From Podochytrium sp. JEL0797 (lineage: Eukaryota; Chytridiomycota; Chytridiomycetes; Chytridiales; Chytriomycetaceae): a stretch of 27,871 nucleotides of DNA. Within the stretch, counting starts at the first letter, position 1. Each line of letters begins with the position of its first letter. The notes beneath the pieces are model-generated. The model searched no databases. It was given only the letters and a program-made list of their open reading frames with translations, and was not told the origin of the DNA. Below are positions 1-8,615 of the stretch, one piece after another. The stretch is from NCBI GenBank assembly GCA_027596195.1, contig JADGJG010000250.1, forward strand, positions 1 to 27,871, read 5' to 3'. A program made the position numbers and the translations under genes.

Positions 1-304
1 CGCGGCGCTCGTGGAGCGCAAGAAGATTGCGAGCGACAAGAAGGGGATTCAAATTGCTGAATGGGCGATTGCGCGGTGCAAGCGTGCGTTGGGGGAGAAT
101 GAGGGTGCGTTGGAGATTCAGTTGAGACTCAGCGAGGCAGACGTGTATGTGTGTGAGGAGCGTGCGATTTTGTACGCTTTGAAGGAAGACACGAAGGAGT
201 TGGCGGTGGAGTTTGCCAAGAAGGCGTTGGGCAAGTTTGCGGTGGGTGAGGTTGAAGAGGAACGTATGGCGGTGTTGCGTGGGATTGCGGGCGAGTCTGC
301 GTGA
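1..304 (+). CDS. 3' end of an unidentified protein-coding gene (left copy)
   Basis: The frame is open from base 2 to the TGA at 302-304, so this is the C-terminal end (about 100 residues) of a gene that continues left of the window. The visible part is Lys/Glu/Ala-rich and looks alpha-helical, with two phrases conserved against the right-hand copy (WAIARCKRALGE and EFAKKALGKFAVGE). No family is recognised. A second, inverted copy lies at 27568-27871 and differs at only about eleven residues plus synonymous sites, so the frame has been under coding constraint. An AATAAA follows at 330-335. No true start is visible; any Met or GTG near the left edge is internal. Confidence 0.7.
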   Translation, partial: AALVERKKIASDKKGIQIAEWAIARCKRALGENEGALEIQLRLSEADVYVCEERAILYALKEDTKELAVEFAKKALGKFAVGEVEEERMAVLRGIAGESA

Positions 305-329
305 AAGGACTATGGTATGAATTTATTTG

Positions 330-335
330 AATAAA
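330..335 (+). terminator. AATAAA polyadenylation signal of the left partial gene
   Basis: A canonical AATAAA lies 26 bases past the TGA of the left partial gene. It is retained in the inverted right-hand copy. Confidence 0.55.
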
Positions 336-424
336 ACAGTAAGGAAAATCGCAATTCTTCTTTTCGATCGCGCAGTTGGTGGATTCAGGTTCAATCAGGA
401 ACTCAAGATGGTTTATTTTGGGTA

Positions 425-1264
425 TCACGACAATAACTTGCGCAGGACAGAGCACGAGAAGAAGAAAATGCAGACATATATAAGCAAACGAATGGCGGGC
501 GGCAAGGCAGGATCAAACTTGTTTTTCTGGTTGTTGAAATCCATTGCGGGATCGCGTTTGGCAGCCTTTGCGGCTTTGGCGCGTTGTCTGAGTTCCATGT
601 CGAGTTCAAGATTCCATGGTTCCGAGTGGATGTTGTCTGGCTGCGAGAGTGTGATGATAGGGACAGTGGCCGAGGTGGAGTTGGTGGTTTCCGCGGTAAC
701 TGTAGCGGGAAGGGTATTGGAATCCTGAGCGGGAAGGGTATTGGAAGCCTGGATGGGAAGCAGCGGGAAGGGGATCTTCGGAGCAGACGCGACTTTGCAA
801 GGGGCCAGGTGGATCACAACACAGTGGTTCAAGCCATAGCGGTTGTCCCAGAAGCGCCATCCGCCAATGTCGCAGCAAACGGCGAATTCAAACACGAGAA
901 CGCGGTGGTTGATGCCCTTGACTTTTTGCGCGTCTAGTTCGTCCAGGGCGATGCGGATCGCAAAGCGGTCGATGCCGTTTCCAAAAGAGCCGCAGAACTC
1001 GGCCAAAGAAGAGTCGGCATACGATTTCCAGGCATTCGAAGTGTGGCGCGCAACAAGGCGCTTCGCATAGGCCAAGTTGCGCACGTCAAACACGAGCACG
1101 AGCACTGCATCCTGTTTGGCGCCAACGCCCTCGATGAAAGCCCCTTCGAACGAAACCGCAAAGCCAGGCAGCGCACTCGCCGTCTTGGAAAACACACTCC
1201 ACGCGCTGGAAGGCAAGGGCGCATCGTCGCCCGCTGAAGCGCCAATCGCTCGTATCGACGTCAT
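425..1264 (-). CDS. tail-anchored CBM21 (carbohydrate-binding) protein, putative glycogen-targeting PP1 regulator
   Basis: The product is 279 residues. Residues about 52-150 read as a CBM21 starch/glycogen-binding domain: VFDVRNLAYAKRLVARHTSNAW, then IDRFAIRI, then GGWRFWDNRYGLNH, the last being the family's WDNN.G.NY signature. A low-complexity Pro/Ser/Thr linker follows, including a short duplicated SNTLPA phrase (about 690-750). The protein ends in a hydrophobic segment (about 258-279) that looks like a C-terminal anchor. CBM21 proteins of this kind (PPP1R3/Gac1 family) bring protein phosphatase 1 to glycogen; the combination with a C-terminal anchor resembles PPP1R3A. I see no unambiguous RVxF phosphatase motif, so the regulatory role is inference. 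The start at 1264 is the first in-frame ATG; a start at about 1349 would need a 29-base intron. The gene is tail-to-tail with the left partial gene. Confidence 0.7.
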   Translation of the reverse strand: MTSIRAIGASAGDDAPLPSSAWSVFSKTASALPGFAVSFEGAFIEGVGAKQDAVLVLVFDVRNLAYAKRLVARHTSNAWKSYADSSLAEFCGSFGNGIDRFAIRIALDELDAQKVKGINHRVLVFEFAVCCDIGGWRFWDNRYGLNHCVVIHLAPCKVASAPKIPFPLLPIQASNTLPAQDSNTLPATVTAETTNSTSATVPIITLSQPDNIHSEPWNLELDMELRQRAKAAKAAKRDPAMDFNNQKNKFDPALPPAIRLLIYVCIFFFSCSVLRKLLS

Positions 1265-1894
1265 AAAACTTTTTGCCGCCGCGATCCGGGCTTGTTCTGT
1301 GAAAGAGAGAGGGCAAATGACTCACTTTTGATGTTCAAAATCATTTATCCGCATTCGTTTCGTTAAGAGATAGGGGAAGAATAGAAGGAACGACAAGAAA
1401 AGAGCCCAAAGCGATCACCAAACGCGATCCGTCGTCGTCAACCCGGATGACAAGAATCCCATGCGAAACGAAACACAAAGTGCTGTTATCCAACGCCAAG
1501 AGTGCGCGGGTGCGAATAGAATGCGAACGCATCAGTGCGGAGTATAACACGATTTGGGAAGGAAAAGAGCGCCCAAGCACGCGTTGAACAGAGTGAAATA
1601 GGTTTTGATAATAAGATTTTGGGTTAAAAAACCGGAGCGACCAAGAACGCGTTGAAGAGAGTGAAATAGGTTTCGGCAGAAGTGAATAGAATGCAAACGC
1701 ATTGCGCCCAATTGAACACTTTTCAGAATGTTTGATTAGCATCTTCTAAATATCAACAAGAATCCCCGACTGACTTCGAGAAAGTGTTGGTTTTATTTGA
1801 TCAAGGTGGCTAAATTGAATTCAATTTTTTTTCTCAAAATACAGTTTTTTAGATCCGTCAATCACATTGATTTGACGCGCAAGGGCGTGGTGAA
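1265..1894. other. intergenic stretch with a short imperfect duplication
   Basis: No convincing gene is seen. Two short words recur in the same orientation: GAATAGAATGC.AACGCAT near 1514 and 1684, and a 36-base word ending in GAGTGAAATAGGTTT near 1568 and 1637. The long minus-strand frame crossing 1341-1742 is composed partly of these repeats and shows no recognisable domain. The stretch holds the 5' side of the CBM21 gene. Confidence 0.5.
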
Positions 1895-2330
1895 TAGCAT
1901 CCACGTTGGCAAATACCCCTCTGGTGCCGAGCACAAACTGCGCGGTTGTTTGCGGTGGGGACGCCAGTCAAAAGTGTGTTTTTCAGCAACTGCAGTTTCC
2001 ATGTACGCGATCCCATCAAACAGAAAATCGTCATTCTCGCGGGGAGGTATCATAGGTTGTTTTGAGGGAGTGGCGACCCAGCGCTTGCTGCTGAGAAGCG
2101 AAAGCATGACGGTCGAATTATGTGCCCAAGTTACCGCGATGAGAAGCATGTTTGATTGGATTAAAGAATGGGAATGGGTGTTGGGGCAGTTCAACTTTCA
2201 GTTTTGGTTGTCCAATTCGGCTCGTTCAATGCGCGATTTTGTGCATGTGGAATGCGACAGAGATGTGCGGTGGACCGGTGGCATTGCCCCTGTACGTGGC
2301 TAAACCCATATGGCCCCCAGCCGTTACTGC
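1895..2330 (+). pseudogene. relic of a double-WSC-domain protein gene
   Basis: Conceptual translation in changing frames gives pieces of two consecutive WSC domains (fungal cysteine-rich wall-sensing or carbohydrate-binding domains). The second half of one domain (NTPLVPSTNCAVVCGGDASQKC) is followed after a frame change by MYAIP. The next domain then starts with GCFEG and SMTVELCAQ. It continues after another frame change as GLKNGNGCWG and ends in NATEMCGGP. At least two frameshifts break it and no start is present. It is the closest relative in the window of the WSC portion of the minus-strand gene at 21680-23801, with matching domain order but opposite orientation. The WSC identification is firm; that it is dead is nearly certain. 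Confidence 0.75.
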
Positions 2331-2416
2331 ATCAATTTCAAACCCTGAAAGAAAGAAAGAAATGCATTCTATTCTGCATCGAATTTCTCACATTTTTTCT
2401 TTGTTTTTTTCTCAAA

Positions 2417-3645
2417 ATGAAGCACGTCGTTTTCGTCTCTGCCCTTGCAGCCCTTGTGGCCTACTATGCAGCGAGGGTTTCCTTCCGGGTGAGTTTATAA
2501 ATCAATTCCTCTATTACAGCGCTGAGATCTATCCTCCGTATTAACGCACTCCCTAGAAACGCATCGCTTCTCTAGAACAAGCCGCCAAATCCGAGCGCGA
2601 AGGCCGAATCCGCCTTCAGATCGAACTCGGCAACGCAAAGAAGAACTCGCCTAGTATTGACTCCGCCGCCAAACTGCCCTCCCTGGACTGCCCCATCGTC
2701 GGCACTATCTCGTCGCCGTATTCCACGCGGTACGCTCTTTCGAGTCTCTTTCAATTCCCCTCACTCCCCCCTCACCCACCATAATACAGAAATGGGACCC
2801 CACGTCAACCCTCCCTGGTTCCCTCCTCCCTCGCCCGCCTGACCCTCCTTCCACACATCCCCACCTCGACCCTCTCGCACCTTGCGTCCTTCTCCCACGC
2901 CTGGCTCCTGTTCCACTTCCACCAAAACACAAACACCCACAAGTCAAACTTCAAAGGAACAATCAAACCGCCCCGCTTGAACGGCCAATCCGTGGGCGTC
3001 TTTTCCACCCGCACACCACACCGTCCATCCCCCATCGGCCTCTCTCTCGCCCGCATCCTCGAAGTGAACGTCGAAAAGGGATACATCATCTTCCAAGGCC
3101 TCGACCTCATTGACGAAACCCCCATCGTCGACATCAAACCTTACGTTGCCTTCAGCGACGCCCCCGCGAGTTTATTGCGCGACGATTTCGATTCCATCAA
3201 AGACCACTACGCCCCATCTTGGGTGACGAAAGAAGTCGCGGATGGGAATGAACCGTTGTCGATCCGTTCCGTGTCGTTCACCCCACTCGCGACTGAGTCG
3301 CTTGCCGCCGTATACGCATCCACCATGCGCAAAGCGAAACCAACCCACGCAATCACCTTGTTTCCAAGCCTCGATGCATTCACGCAGTTTGTGAAAGAGA
3401 ATTTGATGCTCGATTTCAGGTCGACCCGTGAACGCGCGGATCCCAAGTTTACAGAATATCGGGTCACGCTGTGTGATGTGATTGTGCGGTATCGAATGGG
3501 GGATTCGGAGGAATCGGAGGAGGAGGTGGGTGGAGGTGGTGCCGAGGGCGCCCTCGAAGGCGGAAGCGGGGGCGTCTGCATTGTGACGGGGTGTGAGATG
3601 CTTCGCTCGGAGCTGGCACAACCCAAGAACAACACCGGTATCTAA
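2417..3645 (+). CDS. TRMO: TRMO-like tRNA (N6-threonylcarbamoyladenosine-37) methyltransferase
   Basis: Three exons are inferred: 2417-2488, 2557-2729 and 2790-3645 (366 residues). Introns are 2489-2556 (GTGAGT...CCCTAG) and 2730-2789 (GTACGC...TACAG). The spliced protein carries the TSAA/TrmO fold: CPIVGTISSPYSTRNGTPRQP at the domain start, HAWLLFHFHQN, then the diagnostic GVFSTRTPHRPSPIGLS and DLIDETPIVDIKPY. TrmO enzymes methylate t6A37 of tRNA to m6t6A with S-adenosylmethionine. The C-terminal part (LMLDFRSTRERADP) matches the extra domain of TrmO proteins. An acidic, Gly-rich insert lies near residue 320. Exon 1 encodes a hydrophobic segment (KHVVFVSALAALVAYYAARV), so the protein may be membrane-anchored, which is unusual for this family. 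Confidence 0.88.
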
Positions 3646-3654
3646 TTGAGGTAC

Positions 3655-3660
3655 AATAAA
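3655..3660 (+). terminator. AATAAA polyadenylation signal of the TRMO-like gene
   Basis: A canonical AATAAA lies about 10 bases after the TAA of the TRMO-like gene and 77 bases before the next ATG. Confidence 0.5.
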
Positions 3661-3736
3661 ATGAGAAAATGATGATGCAATATTCCCCACACGTAAACGC
3701 ATTTTTTCTCCGCAAACAAGCAGCGGAACCAACGGC

Positions 3737-4657
3737 ATGACCCCTTTTCGACGCTCGCTATTGATGCCAGCCTGGCACCGTCGCTTCCTCCCGAAAGCAT
3801 CTACTCAGTTAACCTCATATCGGCATCAAAGCCAAGCAACCACTCCCACCCGCACAAACAAACGACCTTCGAAACCCGACATTGGAACCTCGCTTTGGAA
3901 CGCCCCGATCCAGAAGATTGGATCCCTCTACATCAAAAGCCCCCAACCCAACGCTATACTCCCCTCTGGAATGAGCTACCTTCCCAACGTGCTAAGCGTC
4001 GCCCAAGAGCGCCAACTCCTTGCCACGATCGCCGCCACCCCGTTTGAATCCGCCAACATCCGCCGCCGTCTGCAATTCCACGGCGAAGTCTATTACCATA
4101 CAACACACGACGTCGCAGCCCTGCAGCCATCCAAAACCCACTGGAACCCACTCAGCAACATGCAATGGTTCGTGGACCACGTCTTGGAATCGACCAGCCA
4201 TGTGTACTCCCCCGTCGTTCAACCTTCACAGGTGCTCGTGAACGAATACATTGGCGATCGTGGCCTCTCGTGTCACTTGGAGGACCCGGACGCGTTTGGA
4301 CATTACATCTACACAGTATCACTCGTGAATCCCGTGTGGATGGACTTGAAACCCGTATTGGAAGCTTCCGCCGGAACGAATGGCATCGATTCGAACGGGA
4401 ATAAACCACGCAGAGAGCCAGATGATCTCGTTCCGATGCGAATCTTGCTTGAACCTCGCAGCGTGTTGATTCTGTCTGGAGACGCACGATACAAATGGAT
4501 GCATGGGATCACGAAAACAAAATCGGTGCAAATGCCAAACGGGCAGGCTTCGGTTCTGCGCGATGAAAATTACAAACGGCTCAGTTTGACGATGCGATAT
4601 ATGCGTGATGGGAGGAAGCGCGTATCGAGAAATACGACTGATTGGATCCCATCTTAA
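3737..4657 (+). CDS. AlkB-like 2-oxoglutarate/Fe(II) dioxygenase, probably mitochondrial
   Basis: A single exon of 306 residues. The core follows the AlkB pattern: GMSYLPNVLS at the domain start, VNEYIGDRGLSCHLEDPDAFG, VSLVNPVWMDL, then YKWMHGI and YKRLSLTMRYMR. H180, E182 and H256 occupy the metal-binding positions, and R281 and R287 the 2-oxoglutarate and substrate arginines. The first metal ligand pair is HxE rather than the usual HxD. The first about 45 residues are basic and Ser/Thr-rich without acids (MTPFRRSLLMPAWHRRF), typical of a mitochondrial targeting peptide, which favours the 3737 start over later ATGs. Family members demethylate nucleic acids or modify proteins; the substrate cannot be read from sequence. 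It follows the TRMO-like gene by 91 bases on the same strand. Confidence 0.8.
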   Translation: MTPFRRSLLMPAWHRRFLPKASTQLTSYRHQSQATTPTRTNKRPSKPDIGTSLWNAPIQKIGSLYIKSPQPNAILPSGMSYLPNVLSVAQERQLLATIAATPFESANIRRRLQFHGEVYYHTTHDVAALQPSKTHWNPLSNMQWFVDHVLESTSHVYSPVVQPSQVLVNEYIGDRGLSCHLEDPDAFGHYIYTVSLVNPVWMDLKPVLEASAGTNGIDSNGNKPRREPDDLVPMRILLEPRSVLILSGDARYKWMHGITKTKSVQMPNGQASVLRDENYKRLSLTMRYMRDGRKRVSRNTTDWIPS

Positions 4658-4726
4658 TATATACTTTTTGGAGGCTGATTTATATTTGTTTTGACAATTT
4701 TTGAAGTCACGACAAATCGCGTTTCC

Positions 4727-7700
4727 ATGCTCCCTCAATTCATACTAGTCGCCTGTTGCCTGAGGACTGTATTGGCTGGATACTGTTCCAACGAGTACCC
4801 CGTCTCCATCACGGGAACCAACGGCACACTCTCCGACGGATCGCTGGCCTTCCAACATTCACGCGCAGGAAGCGACTGCATCTGGTTCATAACACCCCCA
4901 GCCCTCTCAAACTTAACGCTCGAGTTTTCACACTGGGAGTTAAACCCCGCATCCGACATTGATCGCGTCGAAGTATCAATTGTCACCACATCGCGATCCT
5001 CAGCTTCTCAGGAAAAATTGCTCGGGAAAGTAACGGGATACCTCGCGAATCCACTCTTCTTGAACCAGCTCTATCTCTCTCCGGGAGTCCAGATCGCATC
5101 AAGTAATCTGTTGAATTCAACAAGCTCATCACTCTTGCAACAACAGCGAAAAATATTGCACATCCCCAACCTGGATCCATCTACCCAGAAAGTCAAAATC
5201 CGATTCGTGACGGACCCGTTTGGCCCTCAATTTGATGGATTTTTTGCAGACTGGTGGGTGGATTTGCTTCAGCAGCCGACAAAAAGTTTGAGGATCCCCG
5301 TCTGTCCTTACAACTGTTTTCGAGAGTATGGAAGGGGTACATGCTCGTTGGATGGAGTCTGTGTTTGTGCGGACGGATATGCAGGTTTTGCACGCGTTTT
5401 TGATTTTTATGTGCGACTTACCGCAGAAAAACAGGCGCCGGGTGCCACAACAGCGACAAAGCGCGTTTAATGAACCTATATTCCTCCTGCCAAGGAGTTT
5501 CTTGGCTCCAATCTACGAATTGGAGCATCTCGCACCCTTGCGCAAACACATCAGCGTACAATGAGCCAGGGCCTGAAAACACATGGTTCGGAATCGATCA
5601 ATGCGTCGCTGGACGCGTAACCAGTCTCCAACTACCATCCAATAACATCACATGGATGCTTCAAAACATCACGTTTCCCTATTTTACGCGAACGTTAGAC
5701 CTCTCGGGAAATCGCTTACTTGCCTTCCCCTCCGCGATCGCCAACCTTCCCCAACTCGGATTCTTGTCACTGGCAAATTCGCAAATGAGCGGTCCCTTGC
5801 CTCAATCTCTCTTTCTGGCTCAAGTCCCTCTTGTATCCCTGAACTTGAGTCGAAACTCGTTGACTGGCGGGTTCCAAGACGCGCATTGGATCCCTCGGCT
5901 ACAGGAACTTGACTTGTCCGAAAACCAGTTCGAAGGATGGATTCCACAGAGCATCTTTGAGATGCCCGTCTCTGGAAGTGTATGGATCGACAATAACCAT
6001 TTTCTGTGCCCGACCGGTGAATTTGTGGAAGGCGGACCATTGAACCCATTCTCGTGTGTGAATTTCGACAACGGATTGACAATGTATCCGACGCACATTC
6101 TCATGCCATCAGTCCTGAACCCAGCAATTCTGTACTTTGCAAACCTCGGATACATTCCCAAAAACGTCCCACTCTCTTGCATCATTGATTCCGGAACAGA
6201 ATACAAAGCCAGTATCTACAACAGCACCATCGCCACTTGCATAATCCCCACACTTGCACCAGGCTCACACCTCGCCTCCCTCGCAATCGACTTCAACACA
6301 AACCCCACCCAACAGCTCCAACTCTTTCAACTTTTAGTTTCTTCCTCCTGCCCAAGCGGGAGTTATTTATTCGCCGACACACTCTCCGGCCACTGCAACC
6401 CCTGCCCCAACGGCGCCACCTGCCAAGGCGGAATCACCCAACCCTACAGCGCCCCAGGATTCTTCGTCTCCCCAACCTCTCCCCTCATATTCCTCGACTG
6501 CTTCCACCCCTCCTACTGCCCCGGAAACTCCACCTGCAGCATCGAATCCACAGGCCCCCGCTGCGCCTTCTGCGCCGACGGATACGTGAACGCGAACGGA
6601 AACTGCACAATCTGTGAACCCGGACAAAGCATCGGTGTTGCAATCGCGTTCGTTTTAGTGGCAGGCTTGGCGCCTGTGTGGTGGATTTGGAGAGCTCGCT
6701 TAGGAGATTCGAATGCAGCGTGGGGGATTATGATGATGTTTTTTCAGATCGTGGGACTGTTTGATAAGTATCCAATCAATTGGGATTCAAAGTTGGGAGA
6801 TTTTGTGAAGCTTGTTTCCATCACGGTTTTAAATACGGTTTGTTTTTTTTGGCTTCTGTGGGCTTTTTATTCACTGAGAAAGCGCGGTATCAAATAGGAT
6901 TACATTAATCTGCAATGCGCTTACGGACTCGGGTTTTATCCACGCCTCGCTTTCGTCTGGACGCTGCCCATAATCGTTGCCGCCATTTTCCAGTTTTACG
7001 TGTTTGCCAAATGCTTATGGCTGTCGCGAACCTCTGGACTCCAGTACCAAAAACACATGACAGATTGGAACCAATATGGAGGTCAGAGTCGCGTCACCTC
7101 ATTCTCAACACCCAACCCCCCTTACTAACCCACCTCTCCAGTCCAAGGATTCTGCAGCTTCCTCATGCTATTCCACGTACCTCTCACAGACCGCGCATTG
7201 CGAATGTTTGTATGCATCCAAGACGCGAATGACAACCGTTTCTACATTTCTGGAAACCCTGAGATTTCGTGTTACGACGACGCATGGAGTTTTGCGAGTC
7301 CCTTCGCGGGAATTTTTGCTATTGTGTATGGCGCAGGGATTCCGGCGTTTCTGTTCTATTTGATGCAAGTTAAACCTGTGCGTTTGTTAAGTTGATATTT
7401 TAATACGCCCAATTCTTTCGTTATGATAGGTACAAGAATCGCGAAAACAAAAAGAAATATCTTTTTCTGTATGGATCGTACACGGACTCGGCATGGTATT
7501 GGACGCCGGTGCAAATGCTGTGGTCGTATGTATCTCTCCTTTTTCCTTACGTTGATACCACGCTAACCTTCCTGGATGAATAGTCTCTGTTTCATGTTTC
7601 TCCCCGTCATATTCAGAAAGCGTCCAACATTCCTCATGTTCATCTCCGTCTGCTTGATTTACATTTATTTGTTTGCCCTTGTCGTGAGTGTTTCGCTTTC

Positions 7701-8448
7701 GATTTTGCAACAAATAGTAACCATTTCCGCAAAGTACATCAAACCTTACATCATCACAAGAAACAACCACGTCGCCATAGTTAGTTGGATCACGATCGTC
7801 ATTTTTCTCTTTGGCGGCATCATCGTGGGATACCTTTCACCAGGAGATACGGGCTTCGGTGACAACGAATGGATCATTTCTTCGATCCTGGTCCTCCTCT
7901 ACATTAGTTTATTCGTCGTTGTCCATGGATACTTGTACGAAGTTGTCAAAACTTCAGACAAAGCCGAGCGACAAGGACAAGGCAGTTTCGTCAGCAGTCT
8001 CATGCGAGCGGTCCCTTTGTTGAGATACATTTTTCCCATGGAACCCACTGTGTCGGATCCAACCAACGCTGAAAAACACGCTTCAGTCGCGTCGGAAGTG
8101 GGCATTCTCGCCACAACCAAGCTCGGCCCAATTCCACTCGACGGATCCTCTCCCAACAACCCATCCCAATCCGCAGACGCGTTTATTAAACCCTCCTTCT
8201 CATGGGTCGTGGACGCTAGAGCAGGTACCGAAAAAGACGCGACGGGTTTCGAAAGGGTTGAAACGGGCAATTTCGCGGCGGGTTCGGTTGTTTCGAAGGG
8301 ACTCGCGGACGTGAAATATGCAATCAATGATATGGCGAATACGATATCAAATGGAATTCGGGGGACACATGTGCAGCTTCGCGATGAAGAAGAGAATCCG
8401 TTGGCGGCGCGAGACGAAGAGCAGGAGGTTTCATTCGTGGTTGAATAG
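4727..8448 (+). CDS. CUB-like/EGF/LRR/IPT-like/GCC2-GCC3-like polytopic membrane protein (receptor-like)
   Basis: Seven exons are inferred: 4727-5384, 5435-6837, 6898-7081, 7142-7385, 7430-7525, 7584-7683, 7735-8448 (1132 residues; all phases agree). Order: signal peptide (about 1-18); CUB-like region with DCIWFITPP and GFFADWWVD (to about 190); an EGF-like Cys cluster ending GYAGAGC (223); a plant-LRR-like cap (KARLMNLYSS...W..STNW...PC); leucine-rich repeats (about 280-407, e.g. TLDLSGNRL and ELDLSENQF); an IPT/TIG-like segment; Cys-rich GCC2/GCC3-like modules (about 520-615); then about eight membrane spans starting near residue 619. Between spans, YPINW, the LNTDYINLQC loop and SCYDDAW match a pattern known from large polytopic proteins of protists and algae. 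The C-terminal about 170 residues are cytosolic. The 6838-6897 intron explains an apparent TAG at 6895. The 7684-7734 intron (GTGAGT...AAAG, 51 bases) is in phase and could be retained. Ligand and function are unknown. Confidence 0.8.
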
Positions 8449-8518
8449 AGAACGTTGCAAAAACTCTGCTACAATTTTGCTTGCACTTGAATGAACCCTA
8501 TCCCCCTCCTCCCTGTCG

Positions 8519-8526
8519 TATAAATA
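8519..8526 (+). promoter_or_regulatory. putative TATA box of the first MFSD1-like gene
   Basis: A TATAAATA octamer lies about 90 bases upstream of the ATG at 8616, in otherwise pyrimidine-rich sequence. Position and sequence suit a core promoter; there is no other support. Confidence 0.35.
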
Positions 8527-8615
8527 AGGATGATGTCTCATCTTTCCCGTAAAACTCTGAGATTGGGACGTAATTAAATTTTCTGCGAAGTGCCCCCAAA
8601 AATCACCCGCCAAAC

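Larger units (their letters stand above)
1..343. repeat. left arm of an inverted repeat at the window ends
   Basis: The reverse complement of 27530-27871 matches this stretch throughout. The first 99 bases are identical. Homology then continues at roughly 90 per cent through the stop codon, about 25 bases of 3' flank and the AATAAA, and ends abruptly after CAGTAA near base 343. The arm is a duplicated gene end rather than a typical transposon terminal repeat. Confidence 0.9.

Noticed and set aside
1265..1349. A 29-base intron giving the CBM21 protein an upstream start (GTGAGT...TTTCACAG)
   Set aside because: The splice sites look good, but 29 bases is far below every other intron here and no conserved sequence is gained.
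1341..1742. Minus-strand frame of 133 codons
   Set aside because: It overlaps short repeats, has no recognisable domain and no typical composition of the neighbouring genes.
5384..5470. Frame break between the EGF-like and LRR parts as a gene boundary
   Set aside because: A 50-base intron (5385-5434) joins GYAG to AGC in frame and completes both the EGF-like cluster and the LRR cap.
6895..6897. Premature TAG in the receptor-like gene, or TAG reassigned to an amino acid
   Set aside because: A GT-AG intron ending at this TAG restores a conserved loop, and TAG or other stops end genes normally elsewhere in the window.
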